Below the pieces are notes generated by a model. It did not search any database. It was not told where the DNA came from and saw only the letters and a program-made list of their open reading frames with translations. Source: Planomicrobium soli (GTDB lineage Bacteria; Bacillota; Bacilli; Bacillales_A; Planococcaceae). Taken from it: DNA of 64,000 bases. How positions within the stretch are numbered: the stretch's first letter is position 1; every line of letters starts with the position of its first letter. The stretch spans positions 62,001 through 126,000 of the forward strand of contig NZ_PYAT01000006.1 of NCBI RefSeq assembly GCF_003014655.1, given 5' to 3'. A program made the translations under genes and the position numbers. Positions 25,333-34,095 of this stretch are shown here, one piece after another.

Positions 25333-26274
25333 ATGAAGTTTGGAATTATCGGAACAAATTGGATTACCGATCGATTTATTAAAGCTGCAAAAGCTCATCC
25401 GGAATTCAGCATCGGAGCTGTCTATTCCAGGACAGAGGAGAAGGGCAAAGAGTTTGCGGCGGCGTACGGAGTTGAACATGTCTACACAGATATTATAAAA
25501 ATGTTTCGAAGTGGAAACATTGACGCTGTGTATATCGCATCACCGAATTCGTTCCACGTGGAACAAAGTATCTTGGCAATAGAGAATGGCATCCATGTTC
25601 TTTGTGAAAAACCCTCAGCAGTCTCAGTGGATGAAATGGACCGAGTAATTGAGGCATCTAACCAATACGGAGTGACGTATATGGAAGCGATGAAGTCGAC
25701 AGTAACGCCGTCGTTTCTGAACTTGAAGAAGAATTTAGCTAAAATTGGCCAAATTCGACGTTTTGTTTTCCATTACAATCAGTATTCTTCCCGGTATGAT
25801 AAGTACAAGGATGGCATCATCGAAAATGCTTTTAAGCCGGAACTTGGAAACGGCGCTAAAATGGACTTGGGAGTATATTGCATTGCTCCGATTGTCCATT
25901 TAGCCGGTGAACCGAATAACGTTTTACGGAACAGTTATTTGTTGTCCACAGGAGCGGATGGCCAAGGCAGCATGATTTTCGATTACAATGGCAAAGAAGC
26001 TGTCATCATGTATTCGAAGATTTCAGATTCCTATTTGCCAAGTGAAATTCAAGGAGAGAATGGGGTTATTGAAATCGACCGCATCAGCGATCCGAAGCAA
26101 ATTGTCCTTCGGTATCGAGATGGCAAAACAGAAGATCTTTCGGTTCCGCATGAATTCGACACCATGTATTACGAATTAGAAGAATTTATAATATGCGTGA
26201 ACAAACAGCAAGTAGAGTCGGCGATCAATACACATGAGATTTCCCGCCAAGTTGTGAAACTGCTGGAGGGATAA
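25333..26274 (+). CDS. Gfo/Idh/MocA-family oxidoreductase
   Basis: A 313-residue NAD(P)-dependent sugar or polyol dehydrogenase-like protein. It begins with a Rossmann strand (KFGIIGTNWITDRFI), contains the family hallmark HVLCEKPSAVS (Lys of EKP near residue 94), and has a C-terminal alpha/beta substrate domain with NGAKMDLGVYCIAP. The ATG at 25333 follows GGGAG. A near-consensus TATAAT at 25263-25268 lies about 65 bp upstream. Single gene; substrate not assignable. Confidence 0.92.
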   Translation: MKFGIIGTNWITDRFIKAAKAHPEFSIGAVYSRTEEKGKEFAAAYGVEHVYTDIIKMFRSGNIDAVYIASPNSFHVEQSILAIENGIHVLCEKPSAVSVDEMDRVIEASNQYGVTYMEAMKSTVTPSFLNLKKNLAKIGQIRRFVFHYNQYSSRYDKYKDGIIENAFKPELGNGAKMDLGVYCIAPIVHLAGEPNNVLRNSYLLSTGADGQGSMIFDYNGKEAVIMYSKISDSYLPSEIQGENGVIEIDRISDPKQIVLRYRDGKTEDLSVPHEFDTMYYELEEFIICVNKQQVESAINTHEISRQVVKLLEG

Positions 26275-26280
26275 TAAGAA

Positions 26281-26315
26281 AAAAGCTGTCGAGAAACTCT
26301 CGACAGCTTTTTTTA
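26281..26315 (+). terminator. Terminator after the Gfo/Idh gene
   Basis: AAAAGCTGTCGAGA, loop AAC, TCTCGACAGCTTTT and more T: a 14-bp perfect stem. Confidence 0.9.
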
Positions 26316-26344
26316 GCAATTTTCTTCCTTTTTTGTATTAAGAA

Positions 26345-26389
26345 AAAGCCCGGCTGGCAGCGAAGCAATTTCGCGGGCAGCCGGGCTTT
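26345..26389 (-). terminator. Terminator after ptsG
   Basis: AAAGCCCGGCTG (26345-26356) and CAGCCGGGCTTT (26378-26389) form a 12-bp GC-rich stem just downstream of the minus-strand ptsG gene, with T-rich sequence following on that strand. Confidence 0.85.
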
Positions 26390-26401
26390 AAAATTTGAAA
26401 C

Positions 26402-28468
26402 TTAGCTTGGAGCATCTGTTTTCGTAGGAGTGATTAAGATAATGTTTTGGTCATTGGCGGTTACATTGCCAGACTTTTTAAGTTCGATTGTTTGGCCTGC
26501 TTCCAGGTTCGTAAAGACGACTGGCGTAACGATAGAGGCCGCATTTTTTTCGACATAGTCCAAGTCAACTTCCATTAACAGCTGGCCTTGTTCAACAAGA
26601 TCACCTTGTTCGATATGTGATGTAAAGCCTTCGCCTTTCAAGTTAACTGTATCGATTCCAATATGGATCAGGATTTCTGTGCCGTTGTCCGCTGCGATTC
26701 CGATTGCGTGTTTCGTCGGGAATACAGTAACAACTTTTCCGTTGACCGGAGATACAACTTTTCCATCTGTTGGCCGTACAGCAAATCCATCACCGATCAT
26801 TTTACCAGCGAACACTTGGTCAGGCGTTTCTGTAATCGGCATGATTTCCCCTGTAAGCGGACTGCTGAATTCTAATGCAGCTTTGCTTACAGCAACATTT
26901 TCTTCCTGTATAGCAGCTTTTGGAGCAGCTTGCGGACGTGGTCTTTTGCCATTGATGATGTCTTGCATTTGTCCGCGCAGGCTATCTGAAACTGGTCCGA
27001 AGATGGCTTGGATGTTATTGCCGACTTCCATAACACCGGAAGCGCCAAGCTTTTTCAATCTGTTTTTATCTACGTTGTTTTTGTCTTCCACACTTACACG
27101 CAAACGAGTGATACAAGCGTCAAGATGTGTAATGTTTTCTTGTCCGCCCATGGCAGCAAGAATTTCATATGGAAGATCGCCGACTTCTTCACCGTCGTCG
27201 TCTTCTTCCGTATCTTCTTCACGGCCCGGTGTCATCAAATTGAATTTCTTGATGGCAAAGCGGAAACCGAAATAGTAGATGACTGAGAAGAAAGCTCCTA
27301 TGATAAGAACCCACCACCAGTCGGTTCTGCCTGGCATAACGCCGAAGAGCAAGAAATCGATTAGTCCGCCTGAGAAAGTCATACCAATTTTAACGTTAAG
27401 AATTTGCATAATCATGAACGACAATCCTGCAAAAACAGCATGGATACCGAATAGGACTGGTGCAACAAATAAGAAAGAGAATTCAAGTGGTTCTGTGATT
27501 CCTGTTAGGAAAGAAGTCAAAGCAGCTGAAGCCATGATACCGCCGACAACTTTCTTTTTCTCAGGGCGTGCGCAATGGTAAATAGCAAGTGCCGCCGCTG
27601 GAAGGCCGAACATCATGAACGGGAATTTACCGGCCATGAATGTCCCGGCTGTGAATTCAACACCGTCTTGCAACTGTGAGAAGAAGATTCGCTGATCGCC
27701 GCGGACGATTTCGCCAGCTGCATTTGTGTAAGAGCCGAATTCAAACCAAAACGGCGAATAGAAAATGTGATGCAATCCAAACGGGATCAACGAACGCTCA
27801 ATTGTCCCGAATACAAAAGCGGCAAGTGTTCGGTTGGTTTCGAGCATGAAATGCGAAAGTGCATTCAAGCCGTTCTGTGCGAATGGCCAAACCAGGAACA
27901 TAATGATACCAAGAAACACTGCTGAAAAAGCAGTAACAATCGGAACAAAACGTTTGCCTGCAAAAAATCCAAGAAATTGAGGCAATTTAATATTGAAGAA
28001 TTTGTTATACATGTAAGCAGCTAATACACCAACGATGATTCCGCCGAAAACACCAGTTTGAAGCGTTGGAATTCCCAGTACTTCAGCGTATTTAGGATCC
28101 GTCGTCATCTCGGCGGTAATGTCGCCAAACGCTTTCATGGTAACGTTCATGATCAAGTAGCCGATAATGGCCGCAAGACCTGCTACCCCATCGCCGCCGG
28201 CAAGACCGATGGCCACACCGACTGCAAATAACAACGGCAGGTTATCAAATACAACTCCACCGGCTTCTGCCATAACAAATAATAATTTTTGAATCCAGTC
28301 AGCGCCAAAAAATGGCACCGCTTCTACAAACGAGTCTTGTGCAAAGCTCGTTCCAAACGCCAGCAGAATACCTGCTGCAGGCAAGAGCGCTACCGGAAGC
28401 ATTAACGCTTTACCGACTTTTTGCATCGTGCCAAACAGGTTGCTGGACTTTGCTGCTTTAGTAGACAT
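26402..28468 (-). CDS. ptsG: Glucose-specific PTS permease EIICBA
   Basis: A 688-residue glucose enzyme II. EIIC covers about residues 1-410, with [13 protein letters not shown] and the [12 protein letters not shown] motif. EIIB (about 430-520) has the phospho-Cys in [17 protein letters not shown] (about 540-688) has the phospho-His in [17 protein letters not shown]. It imports glucose and delivers glucose 6-phosphate. An acidic linker ([12 protein letters not shown]) joins EIIC to EIIB. GlcT and a RAT/terminator lie directly upstream, as in B. subtilis, so expression is by glucose-induced antitermination. Confidence 0.97.
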   Translation of the reverse strand: MSTKAAKSSNLFGTMQKVGKALMLPVALLPAAGILLAFGTSFAQDSFVEAVPFFGADWIQKLLFVMAEAGGVVFDNLPLLFAVGVAIGLAGGDGVAGLAAIIGYLIMNVTMKAFGDITAEMTTDPKYAEVLGIPTLQTGVFGGIIVGVLAAYMYNKFFNIKLPQFLGFFAGKRFVPIVTAFSAVFLGIIMFLVWPFAQNGLNALSHFMLETNRTLAAFVFGTIERSLIPFGLHHIFYSPFWFEFGSYTNAAGEIVRGDQRIFFSQLQDGVEFTAGTFMAGKFPFMMFGLPAAALAIYHCARPEKKKVVGGIMASAALTSFLTGITEPLEFSFLFVAPVLFGIHAVFAGLSFMIMQILNVKIGMTFSGGLIDFLLFGVMPGRTDWWWVLIIGAFFSVIYYFGFRFAIKKFNLMTPGREEDTEEDDDGEEVGDLPYEILAAMGGQENITHLDACITRLRVSVEDKNNVDKNRLKKLGASGVMEVGNNIQAIFGPVSDSLRGQMQDIINGKRPRPQAAPKAAIQEENVAVSKAALEFSSPLTGEIMPITETPDQVFAGKMIGDGFAVRPTDGKVVSPVNGKVVTVFPTKHAIGIAADNGTEILIHIGIDTVNLKGEGFTSHIEQGDLVEQGQLLMEVDLDYVEKNAASIVTPVVFTNLEAGQTIELKKSGNVTANDQNIILITPTKTDAPS

Positions 28469-28536
28469 ATAAAATTCCTCCTTATTGAAATAAAAGCTGC
28501 AGCCTAATTGAATACGCCGCCTTACTAAACTAAAAA

Positions 28537-28635
28537 GGCATGAGCAGAAAAGGCAAGATCAAAAAAGGAGAAACGTCCCCCTTGAGTGACCTGTGCATCT
28601 TTTCATACTCATGCCTGATCGAATCAGTAACACGT
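28537..28635 (-). promoter_or_regulatory. GlcT antiterminator (RAT) and overlapping terminator in the ptsG leader
   Basis: On the minus strand the RAT-like sequence GTGTTACTGATTCGATCAGG (within 28635-28612) overlaps the left arm GGCATGAG (28615-28608) of a terminator. The right arm CTCATGCC (28544-28537) is followed by TTTTT. GlcT bound to RAT would block terminator folding and let ptsG be read. The RAT sequence is very close to the B. subtilis ptsG one from memory. Confidence 0.85.
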
Positions 28636-28644
28636 ATGGTTGAT

Positions 28645-29487
28645 TTAGGATTTGTGTAGCAGGCGTTGAAGATGAATCGTCAAATATAATACTTCAGCTT
28701 CATCAACCGGCTTATTCAATTGGTTCTGCATAACTTTAATCAGTTTCCACGCAAGATTATAACACACCGGATATTCTTTTTTCAATACCTCTTCCAATTT
28801 GTTTTCTTCGCCTAGAGGCTGGCCTTGATGGGCGCGGTCGATTGCCCGGTGAAGATGTTGAATCAGCCGGTGGTAATCGACATCGTCCTTTTTCAGTTGC
28901 AGGTCAAGATTGGCTTCGATAATTTCGACAAGCTGTGAAATAAGAATATTGTACCGGTTGATATCACGCAGCGACTTGTCGGTTACAGCACTATGGATAT
29001 GAAGTGCAATAAAACCGATTTCGCCTTCCGGGAACGAAATAGCCATGCGGTCTTCCACTTGTTGTACCACCGCTTGTGCTACGTTATATTCTTTTGGATA
29101 CAGCGCTTCAATTTCATACAAAAATGGGTTGGAAAACTGCATGTCTTTTTTTGCCCGGTTGATTGCGAAAGCGAGATGATCGGTTAAGGCGACGTGAATA
29201 TGTTCATTCAATTCCTTGCCCATTTCTTTCTCGATAAACAACAGCAGCTCGTGGGTGAATCCGATCAAGTTTTCTTCAATGTAAGGAAGCAAGTTGACGT
29301 ATTGCTCTTTTTCTTTTTCATCTTTCAGCAAAAATGTTTTATCCGCTTTATCAAATGAAATCGGTTCACCTTTTGTCCTGTTGAAGCCGAGCCCGTTGCC
29401 AATCAAGACAACTTCCTTATATACATCATGCTGAGCAATGACCACATTGTTATTCAGCACTTTCTTTATAGTCAATATCTGTTTCAT
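28645..29487 (-). CDS. glcT: Transcription antiterminator GlcT
   Basis: A 280-residue BglG/SacY-family antiterminator. The N-terminal RNA-binding CAT domain (about residues 1-60) begins MKQILTIKKVLNNNVVIA and contains GNGLGFNRTKGEPI. PRD1 (about 65-170) and PRD2 (175-280) carry conserved histidines in HVALTDHLAFAI, GFIALHIHSA and VLYLTIHLQRLL, the targets of PTS phosphorylation. The ATG at 29487 has GGAGG upstream; the longer upstream frame lacks a start signal. It sits immediately upstream of the RAT-controlled ptsG. Confidence 0.95.
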   Translation of the reverse strand: MKQILTIKKVLNNNVVIAQHDVYKEVVLIGNGLGFNRTKGEPISFDKADKTFLLKDEKEKEQYVNLLPYIEENLIGFTHELLLFIEKEMGKELNEHIHVALTDHLAFAINRAKKDMQFSNPFLYEIEALYPKEYNVAQAVVQQVEDRMAISFPEGEIGFIALHIHSAVTDKSLRDINRYNILISQLVEIIEANLDLQLKKDDVDYHRLIQHLHRAIDRAHQGQPLGEENKLEEVLKKEYPVCYNLAWKLIKVMQNQLNKPVDEAEVLYLTIHLQRLLHKS

Positions 29488-29716
29488 TTCAGCCTCCGTC
29501 CGCCAGCAGGCCAAAGGTTCTGCAACTGGCTTGCTTAAACAGATCTTTATTCGTTTGCATCTATCTTAGTATACTTCTTCATTCTTCATTATATTCAATA
29601 TATGCTTTTAAATCACCATATTCTTATTTTGGACCAGACGGGCATCGTTGTATTTGAAAATAGCTAAGCGTATACTAGCTAAATACATTTTATTTAAAGA
29701 ATCAGGAGGAAACGCA

Positions 29717-30583
29717 TTGGCAATAAAACCGAAAGCTATTTTCTTGGATATGGATGGCACTATTTTAAACCATCACAACAAAGTGAGCATGAATACGAAA
29801 ACCGTCATTGATGATCTCCGCAGCGAGGGGATATTTGTTTTTATCGCAACCGGGCGATCGGCTGTGGAATTGAACGAAATGTTGCCGGAAGGCTTTGCGG
29901 TGGATGGCATCATCACTGCTAATGGGATGTCGGGATATATTGGAGAAGAAGTGGTATTTGAACATTCGCTGTCGCGCGAATTGGTAGGTGCCGTTATCGA
30001 ACGGGCTCGTGAAAACAAAGTATATTATGAATTGTTTCCATATGATGAGCCGCGAATGGTGCTGCAGCAAGACAAGGCATATGTAGAAGCCGAAGTCAGA
30101 GATCCTCAGCCAGAAGGCGTTGAAATCAACGAATGGATTTCCCGGAAAAAAGCGATCAAGGAAGAAATTACATGGAAAGAAACGATTACGGGCAATCGGT
30201 TTTCGAAGTTTTATTTCTTCGCCAGATCAAGAGAGCACATCAACAACTGGAAAGTGGAGCTAAAGCAGCTCCAAAAAGAAATGGACTTCACGATGACACC
30301 TTCTTCTCCACACAATGCAGAAGTGATGGTCGCAAACGTCAGCAAAGCGAGCGGCATTGAACAAATGCTTGACCATTTCGGGTTGATGGGCTGTGAAACG
30401 CTGGCTGTCGGCGACAGCGACAATGATGTGAAAATGTTCCAATATGTTACTTACGCAGTAGCGATGAAAAATGCGCCAGACCATATAAAAGCAATTGCAG
30501 ATGACGTAACAGAATTCACCTGTGATGAAGAAGGCGTCTATCATTACTTGAAATCGAACATCCTGGCCGTGAAAACGCAGTAA
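29717..30583 (+). CDS. Cof-type HAD phosphatase
   Basis: A 288-residue HAD-superfamily hydrolase of the Cof/YidA type. Motif I is FLDMDGTIL with the nucleophilic Asp, motif II is ATGR, and motif IV is VGDSDNDVKMF. A mobile cap domain lies between about residues 85 and 195. Such enzymes dephosphorylate sugar phosphates or flavin/pyridoxal phosphates. The TTG at 29717 is chosen because AGGAGG (29704-29709) lies 7 nt upstream. Divergent from glcT. Confidence 0.9.
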   Translation: MAIKPKAIFLDMDGTILNHHNKVSMNTKTVIDDLRSEGIFVFIATGRSAVELNEMLPEGFAVDGIITANGMSGYIGEEVVFEHSLSRELVGAVIERARENKVYYELFPYDEPRMVLQQDKAYVEAEVRDPQPEGVEINEWISRKKAIKEEITWKETITGNRFSKFYFFARSREHINNWKVELKQLQKEMDFTMTPSSPHNAEVMVANVSKASGIEQMLDHFGLMGCETLAVGDSDNDVKMFQYVTYAVAMKNAPDHIKAIADDVTEFTCDEEGVYHYLKSNILAVKTQ

Positions 30584-30601
30584 TATCTTGATAGAAATAA
30601 C

Positions 30602-30638
30602 AAAGAAACCAGGACAAAGCTGTCCTGGTTTCTTTTTA
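30602..30638 (+). terminator. Terminator after the HAD phosphatase
   Basis: AAAGAAACCAGGACA, loop AAGC, TGTCCTGGTTTCTTT and further T: a 15-bp perfect stem. Confidence 0.9.
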
Positions 30639-30682
30639 GACTGTAGACAAAGTTTCTAATTGATGAATAGGGAAGCATCAAA

Positions 30683-30829
30683 CCAACCGGACCGGCCACT
30701 TCGCTTTCCGTGGGCACGCCTTCAGCCGCTTCCTTCGCGTGCGCTCAGTCCAGAGTCTTCAGCTCGTGTCGCTCCATCGTTCCACTCTGTCACTGCTCCC
30801 ACAGGAGTCTCCGTGTCCGGACCGGTTGG
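30683..30829. repeat. Intergenic element with 13-bp inverted ends, copy A
   Basis: It begins CCAACCGGACCGG (30683-30695) and ends CCGGACCGGTTGG (30817-30829), inverted ends matching at 12 of 13 positions. The interior carries TTCGCTTTCCGTGGGCACG and, on the other strand, GGAGACTCCTGTGGGAG. It aligns with the element at 56351-56585 in the opposite orientation, and the similarity extends past the ends through TTGATGAATA. No reading frame inside is convincing, so it looks MITE-like. Confidence 0.7.
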
Positions 30830-30845
30830 CCACCACTCCGAATCT

Positions 30846-30955
30846 GGCCACTTCTTCCAGTCAAGTTCCATGATTTAGGAAAGGCAGGCGCAAGACGCCC
30901 TGTCTTCTTGCTTTAGGCATCGGAGCGGAAAGCATTCGCCTGAAGCGGAAGTGCC
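30846..30955. repeat. Degenerate hairpin-rich repeat next to copy A
   Basis: GGCCACTTCTTCC at the left and GCGGAAGTGCC at the right are loosely inverted, with GC-rich short palindromes between (for example GGCGCAAGACGCC). The right end resembles part of the hairpin at 62724-62774. Probably a decayed relative of the same intergenic repeat class. Confidence 0.35.
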
Positions 30956-31184
30956 AATACAGCCTCAATTAGATGTTTTGGCTCAATGTTTTTTCCTCCT
31001 GATCCGTTTAAATTAGATTTTTTATAGTTTATCATTACGGTATTTAAAATTGTTAAGAAAATTAACTATTCCGAAAATATATCATTGTAATTTTAATCCT
31101 GCAGATTTCTTCAAGGGCTTATACTTTTATTGGGATGATTTAAAAGGTTATTCAAAATACGGAAACTTAGATAAGGAGAACATT

Positions 31185-31748
31185 ATGGAAATATCACTGA
31201 TCAGGCATGGAAAATCGCAATTTGTTCATAAAGAAGCAGTCACTTTCAACGAGTTTAAGCAATGGGTGAAAAATTACGATTTCTATGGAATAGCTGAAGA
31301 ACCGAGTTGCCCTGCCGAAACACTCCAAAAAGTGGCGGCAGCAGACATTATTGTCACCAGTGATTTAAAAAGAGCCATAGAATCGGCAAAGTTTTTAGAC
31401 CCGAAAGCGAACGCGATCACGGATCCTTTATTTCGAGAAATCGAGTTGCCCATAAGCACAAGGCAAGGTTCCAATTTAAAGCTGTCGCCGGTTTTTTGGG
31501 CAATGCTATTAAGAATAATGTGGTTTAGCGGGTATTCCAACAACTATGAATCTTTTGATGAGGCAAAATTAAGAGCGAAGAAGGCAGCGCAGCAATTAAT
31601 CCTTTATTCCAGTGAATTTCAATCCGTAGCTCTTATAGGCCATGGCTTTTTTAACATAATGATAGCGAAGGAATTACAGAAAAAAGGATGGAAGGGCAAA
31701 AGGAAGCTTGGAGCCAGGCATTGGAATTGCGTTTCCTATTCTTTGTAA
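31185..31748 (+). CDS. Histidine phosphatase family protein
   Basis: A 187-residue phosphoglycerate-mutase-like phosphatase. It opens ISLIRHGKSQ with the catalytic RHG motif at residues 7-9, has VTSDLKRAIESAKFL mid-protein and the second catalytic His in LIGHGFFN. Small, similar to SixA-type or broad phosphatases. The ATG at 31185 has AAGGAG upstream; the longer in-frame extension upstream has no start signal. The target is unknown. Confidence 0.88.
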   Translation: MEISLIRHGKSQFVHKEAVTFNEFKQWVKNYDFYGIAEEPSCPAETLQKVAAADIIVTSDLKRAIESAKFLDPKANAITDPLFREIELPISTRQGSNLKLSPVFWAMLLRIMWFSGYSNNYESFDEAKLRAKKAAQQLILYSSEFQSVALIGHGFFNIMIAKELQKKGWKGKRKLGARHWNCVSYSL

Positions 31749-31953
31749 AACCTTAACTAGTGGAACTGAATACCGCTACTGGAACCGGAGTTGAAGGAAG
31801 TGGTCTGCATGGAGAGGTAAATGGATTGAGCAGCAGAAAACTGGGGTATTTATAAAGAATCTGAAATTGCAAAAGCCAAGGGAATCTTACTTATCAAAAG
31901 AATAGACGAACTGTAATGAGTTGAACATTCATTCTAAGTTGGAGGTGCCGACT

Positions 31954-32928
31954 ATGCACAAAGTAGTGATTCTTGGAACAGGACCTGCTGGCCTCACGGC
32001 AGCGATTTATTTAGCTCGAGCCAATATGAATCCGTTGGTTATTGATGGAGATCAACCGGGCGGCCAATTAACGCTTACCACTGAAATCGAGAACTTTCCC
32101 GGGTTTGTTGATGGCATCATGGGCCCAGAGTTGATGGACAATATGCGCAAGCAAGCGGAGCGCTTCGGTGCAGTGTTCAAAAGCGGTTGGGCGACAGCCG
32201 TAGATACATCGCAACGGCCGTTCAAATTGCAGGTTACCGGTTTAGGTGAAATTAAAACCGAAGCTTTGATCTTGTCTACCGGCGCATCGGCAAAGCTGTT
32301 GAAGATACCAGGGGAACTCGACAACATTGGATCAGGTGTCAGCACATGTGCAACTTGTGATGGCTTTTTCTACCGCGGGAAAAAAATCATTGTGGTGGGT
32401 GGCGGCGATTCAGCCATGGAAGAAGCGAGCTTCTTGACTCGGTTCGCTTCAGAAGTCATCGTAGTCCATCGCAGAAGCGAGCTTCGCGCTTCGAAAATTA
32501 TGCAGGAGCGCGCCCGGCAGAACGCAAAAATTTCTTGGAAATTGAACAATACACCGGTTGAAGTGGTGAGCGATGGCAAGAAAGTGAGCGGCCTTAAAGT
32601 GCGGAATGGAGAAACTGGAGAACTGGAAATCATCGAAACAGATGGCATATTCGTCGCCATCGGACATACGCCGAATACGGCTTTTCTGAATGGCCAGATT
32701 GACACGGACGAAACCGGCTATATTGAAGTAGCACCGGGTACAACAGAGACGAACATACCAGGCATCTTCGCTTGCGGCGACGTACAGGACAAGAAATATC
32801 GCCAAGCTGTCACCGCTGCAGGATCTGGCTGCATGGCTGCCATGGATACCGAACGCTTTTTAGAAGGGAAAGAAATTGTGGATTGGAGCCAAACGTTATC
32901 GGAACCTGCTTATGATAAAGCCAAATAA
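31954..32928 (+). CDS. trxB: Thioredoxin reductase
   Basis: A 324-residue FAD/NADPH enzyme reducing thioredoxin. FAD motif GTGPAGLTAAIYLARA lies near the N-terminus, the redox-active CATC is in GVSTCATCDGFFY near residue 135, the NADPH motif is GGGDSAMEEA, and the terminal FAD motif is ACGDVQDKKYRQAVTAAGSG. The ATG at 31954 follows GGAGG with 9-nt spacing. Single gene; many Bacilli carry trxB near whiA/yvc genes, so this copy may be the main enzyme or a paralogue. Confidence 0.93.
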   Translation: MHKVVILGTGPAGLTAAIYLARANMNPLVIDGDQPGGQLTLTTEIENFPGFVDGIMGPELMDNMRKQAERFGAVFKSGWATAVDTSQRPFKLQVTGLGEIKTEALILSTGASAKLLKIPGELDNIGSGVSTCATCDGFFYRGKKIIVVGGGDSAMEEASFLTRFASEVIVVHRRSELRASKIMQERARQNAKISWKLNNTPVEVVSDGKKVSGLKVRNGETGELEIIETDGIFVAIGHTPNTAFLNGQIDTDETGYIEVAPGTTETNIPGIFACGDVQDKKYRQAVTAAGSGCMAAMDTERFLEGKEIVDWSQTLSEPAYDKAK

Positions 32929-32953
32929 CAGGCCCGCACTATACTGCTTGAAC

Positions 32954-32980
32954 AAAGAGCCTCTTTAGGGGCTCTTTTTA
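32954..32980 (+). terminator. Terminator after trxB
   Basis: AAAGAGCC and GGCTCTTT around a short loop, followed by a T run. Confidence 0.8.
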
Positions 32981-33133
32981 TATTCAACTCCTTTTACTTC
33001 TCCACAACTAAAAAACAATGACAAATTCAACAATTAACTGAATAATTAAACCGGTTTGCCGTATAATGAGGGCTAAACAGCAGGTGCTGAAGCTAATGGC
33101 TGGTGCGTACTGACAGGGAGGATGAAACCGTAA

Positions 33134-34093
33134 GTGGCGATTATTAAATGGATTTCTGAAAAGTTGCCTTTGCTTATTTTGCTTGTGGCAGTATGCACGT
33201 ATTTTTCACCTGTTTATTGGCAGGTGTCTACAAAGGTACCGAGCATTCTTTTGGGCGTAGTTATCTTTTTTGCCGGAGTTTCGATGAATTTGGAAGCGAT
33301 CAAAGGAATACATAAGAAAACGAAAGAATTGGTGTTGGTGATGTGTTTGAAGTGGACGTTGACGGTGGCCGTCTCGATTGCGTTGGCACATGGTTTCTTT
33401 TCGGCTCAGCCTGAGATTGCGGCCGGCATGATTTTAGCGGGAACGGTGCCGAGTGCGACAGCAGCTACAGTCTATACTTTTTTAGCAGGAGGCAATGCTT
33501 CTTTGGTCGTAGCTGCATCACTGCTTGATGTGGCTATCAGTCCGGTTGTTACGCCGCTTGCAATGATGGGTTTAGCGGGTCAACAAGTGGCCATCTCCTT
33601 TTGGGATTTGCTTCAGTCTTTTGTCCTTATTGTGGTTATTCCGATGGGTATCGGCTTACTGGTCCAGCGAGGCATGGATGGATTCAAAGACTATTCCAAA
33701 GTTGCGACAAAATTAGGCTCGTCTTTGGCCCTGCTGTTGATTGTCCACACCCTTATCGGCAGTGGAAAAGAAGCAATCGCATCAGAAGTGGGATTGATTC
33801 CGCTAGTTGCCGGCACCACTTTCCTTCAAGTGGTCATTCCTATGGCCACAGCTTATTTCATTGCAAAAAAGCTGCGGCTGGAAGAGGAAGACGCGCGAGC
33901 CGCATTATTTCAAGTGGGGTTATGCAATACAGCCCTTGCTGCCATTTTGGCGTTCGAATTTATTGGTGAACTGGGCACGGTTGCGCCAATTTTCAATATG
34001 ATTTTTAACTTGTCGATTGGAGCTTGGATTGCCGGATGGTTTAACAAAAAAGACCTTTTGGAAGAGAACAGGCTCAGGAAACTCCCTGTTTAA
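33134..34093 (+). CDS. BASS-family (bile acid:sodium symporter-like) transporter
   Basis: A 319-residue membrane protein with about ten hydrophobic helices. Conserved BASS features include FFAGVSMNLEAI, AAGMILAGTVPSATAATVYTFLAGGNASL and LFQVGLCNTALAAILA. Relatives include YocS and PanS, which move organic anions with sodium; the substrate here is unknown. GTG at 33134; GGGAGG (33116-33121) is 12 nt upstream, and ATG-AAA-CCG-TAA lies between ribosome site and start. A TATAAT -10 at 33062-33067 gives a leader of about 60 nt. Confidence 0.87.
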   Translation: MAIIKWISEKLPLLILLVAVCTYFSPVYWQVSTKVPSILLGVVIFFAGVSMNLEAIKGIHKKTKELVLVMCLKWTLTVAVSIALAHGFFSAQPEIAAGMILAGTVPSATAATVYTFLAGGNASLVVAASLLDVAISPVVTPLAMMGLAGQQVAISFWDLLQSFVLIVVIPMGIGLLVQRGMDGFKDYSKVATKLGSSLALLLIVHTLIGSGKEAIASEVGLIPLVAGTTFLQVVIPMATAYFIAKKLRLEEEDARAALFQVGLCNTALAAILAFEFIGELGTVAPIFNMIFNLSIGAWIAGWFNKKDLLEENRLRKLPV

Positions 34094-34095
34094 GT

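Larger units (their letters stand above)
30639..31184. other. Gene-free region with repeat elements
   Basis: About 545 bp without a supported gene. It contains an inverted-repeat-bounded element (30683-30829) and a second degenerate hairpin-rich stretch (about 30846-30955), then an AT-rich tail with the ribosome site AAGGAG for the phosphatase gene at 31185. Confidence 0.65.

Noticed and set aside
31836..31916. About 26 codons reading ENWGIYKESEIAKAKGILL before a stop, upstream of trxB
   Set aside because: Looks protein-like but is preceded by a stop and has no start or family match; possibly a pseudogene tail, not enough to annotate.
33116..33133. ATG-AAA-CCG-TAA as a regulatory micro-ORF before the BASS gene
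   Set aside because: Its ATG touches the GGGAGG ribosome site with no spacing, so initiation there is unlikely.
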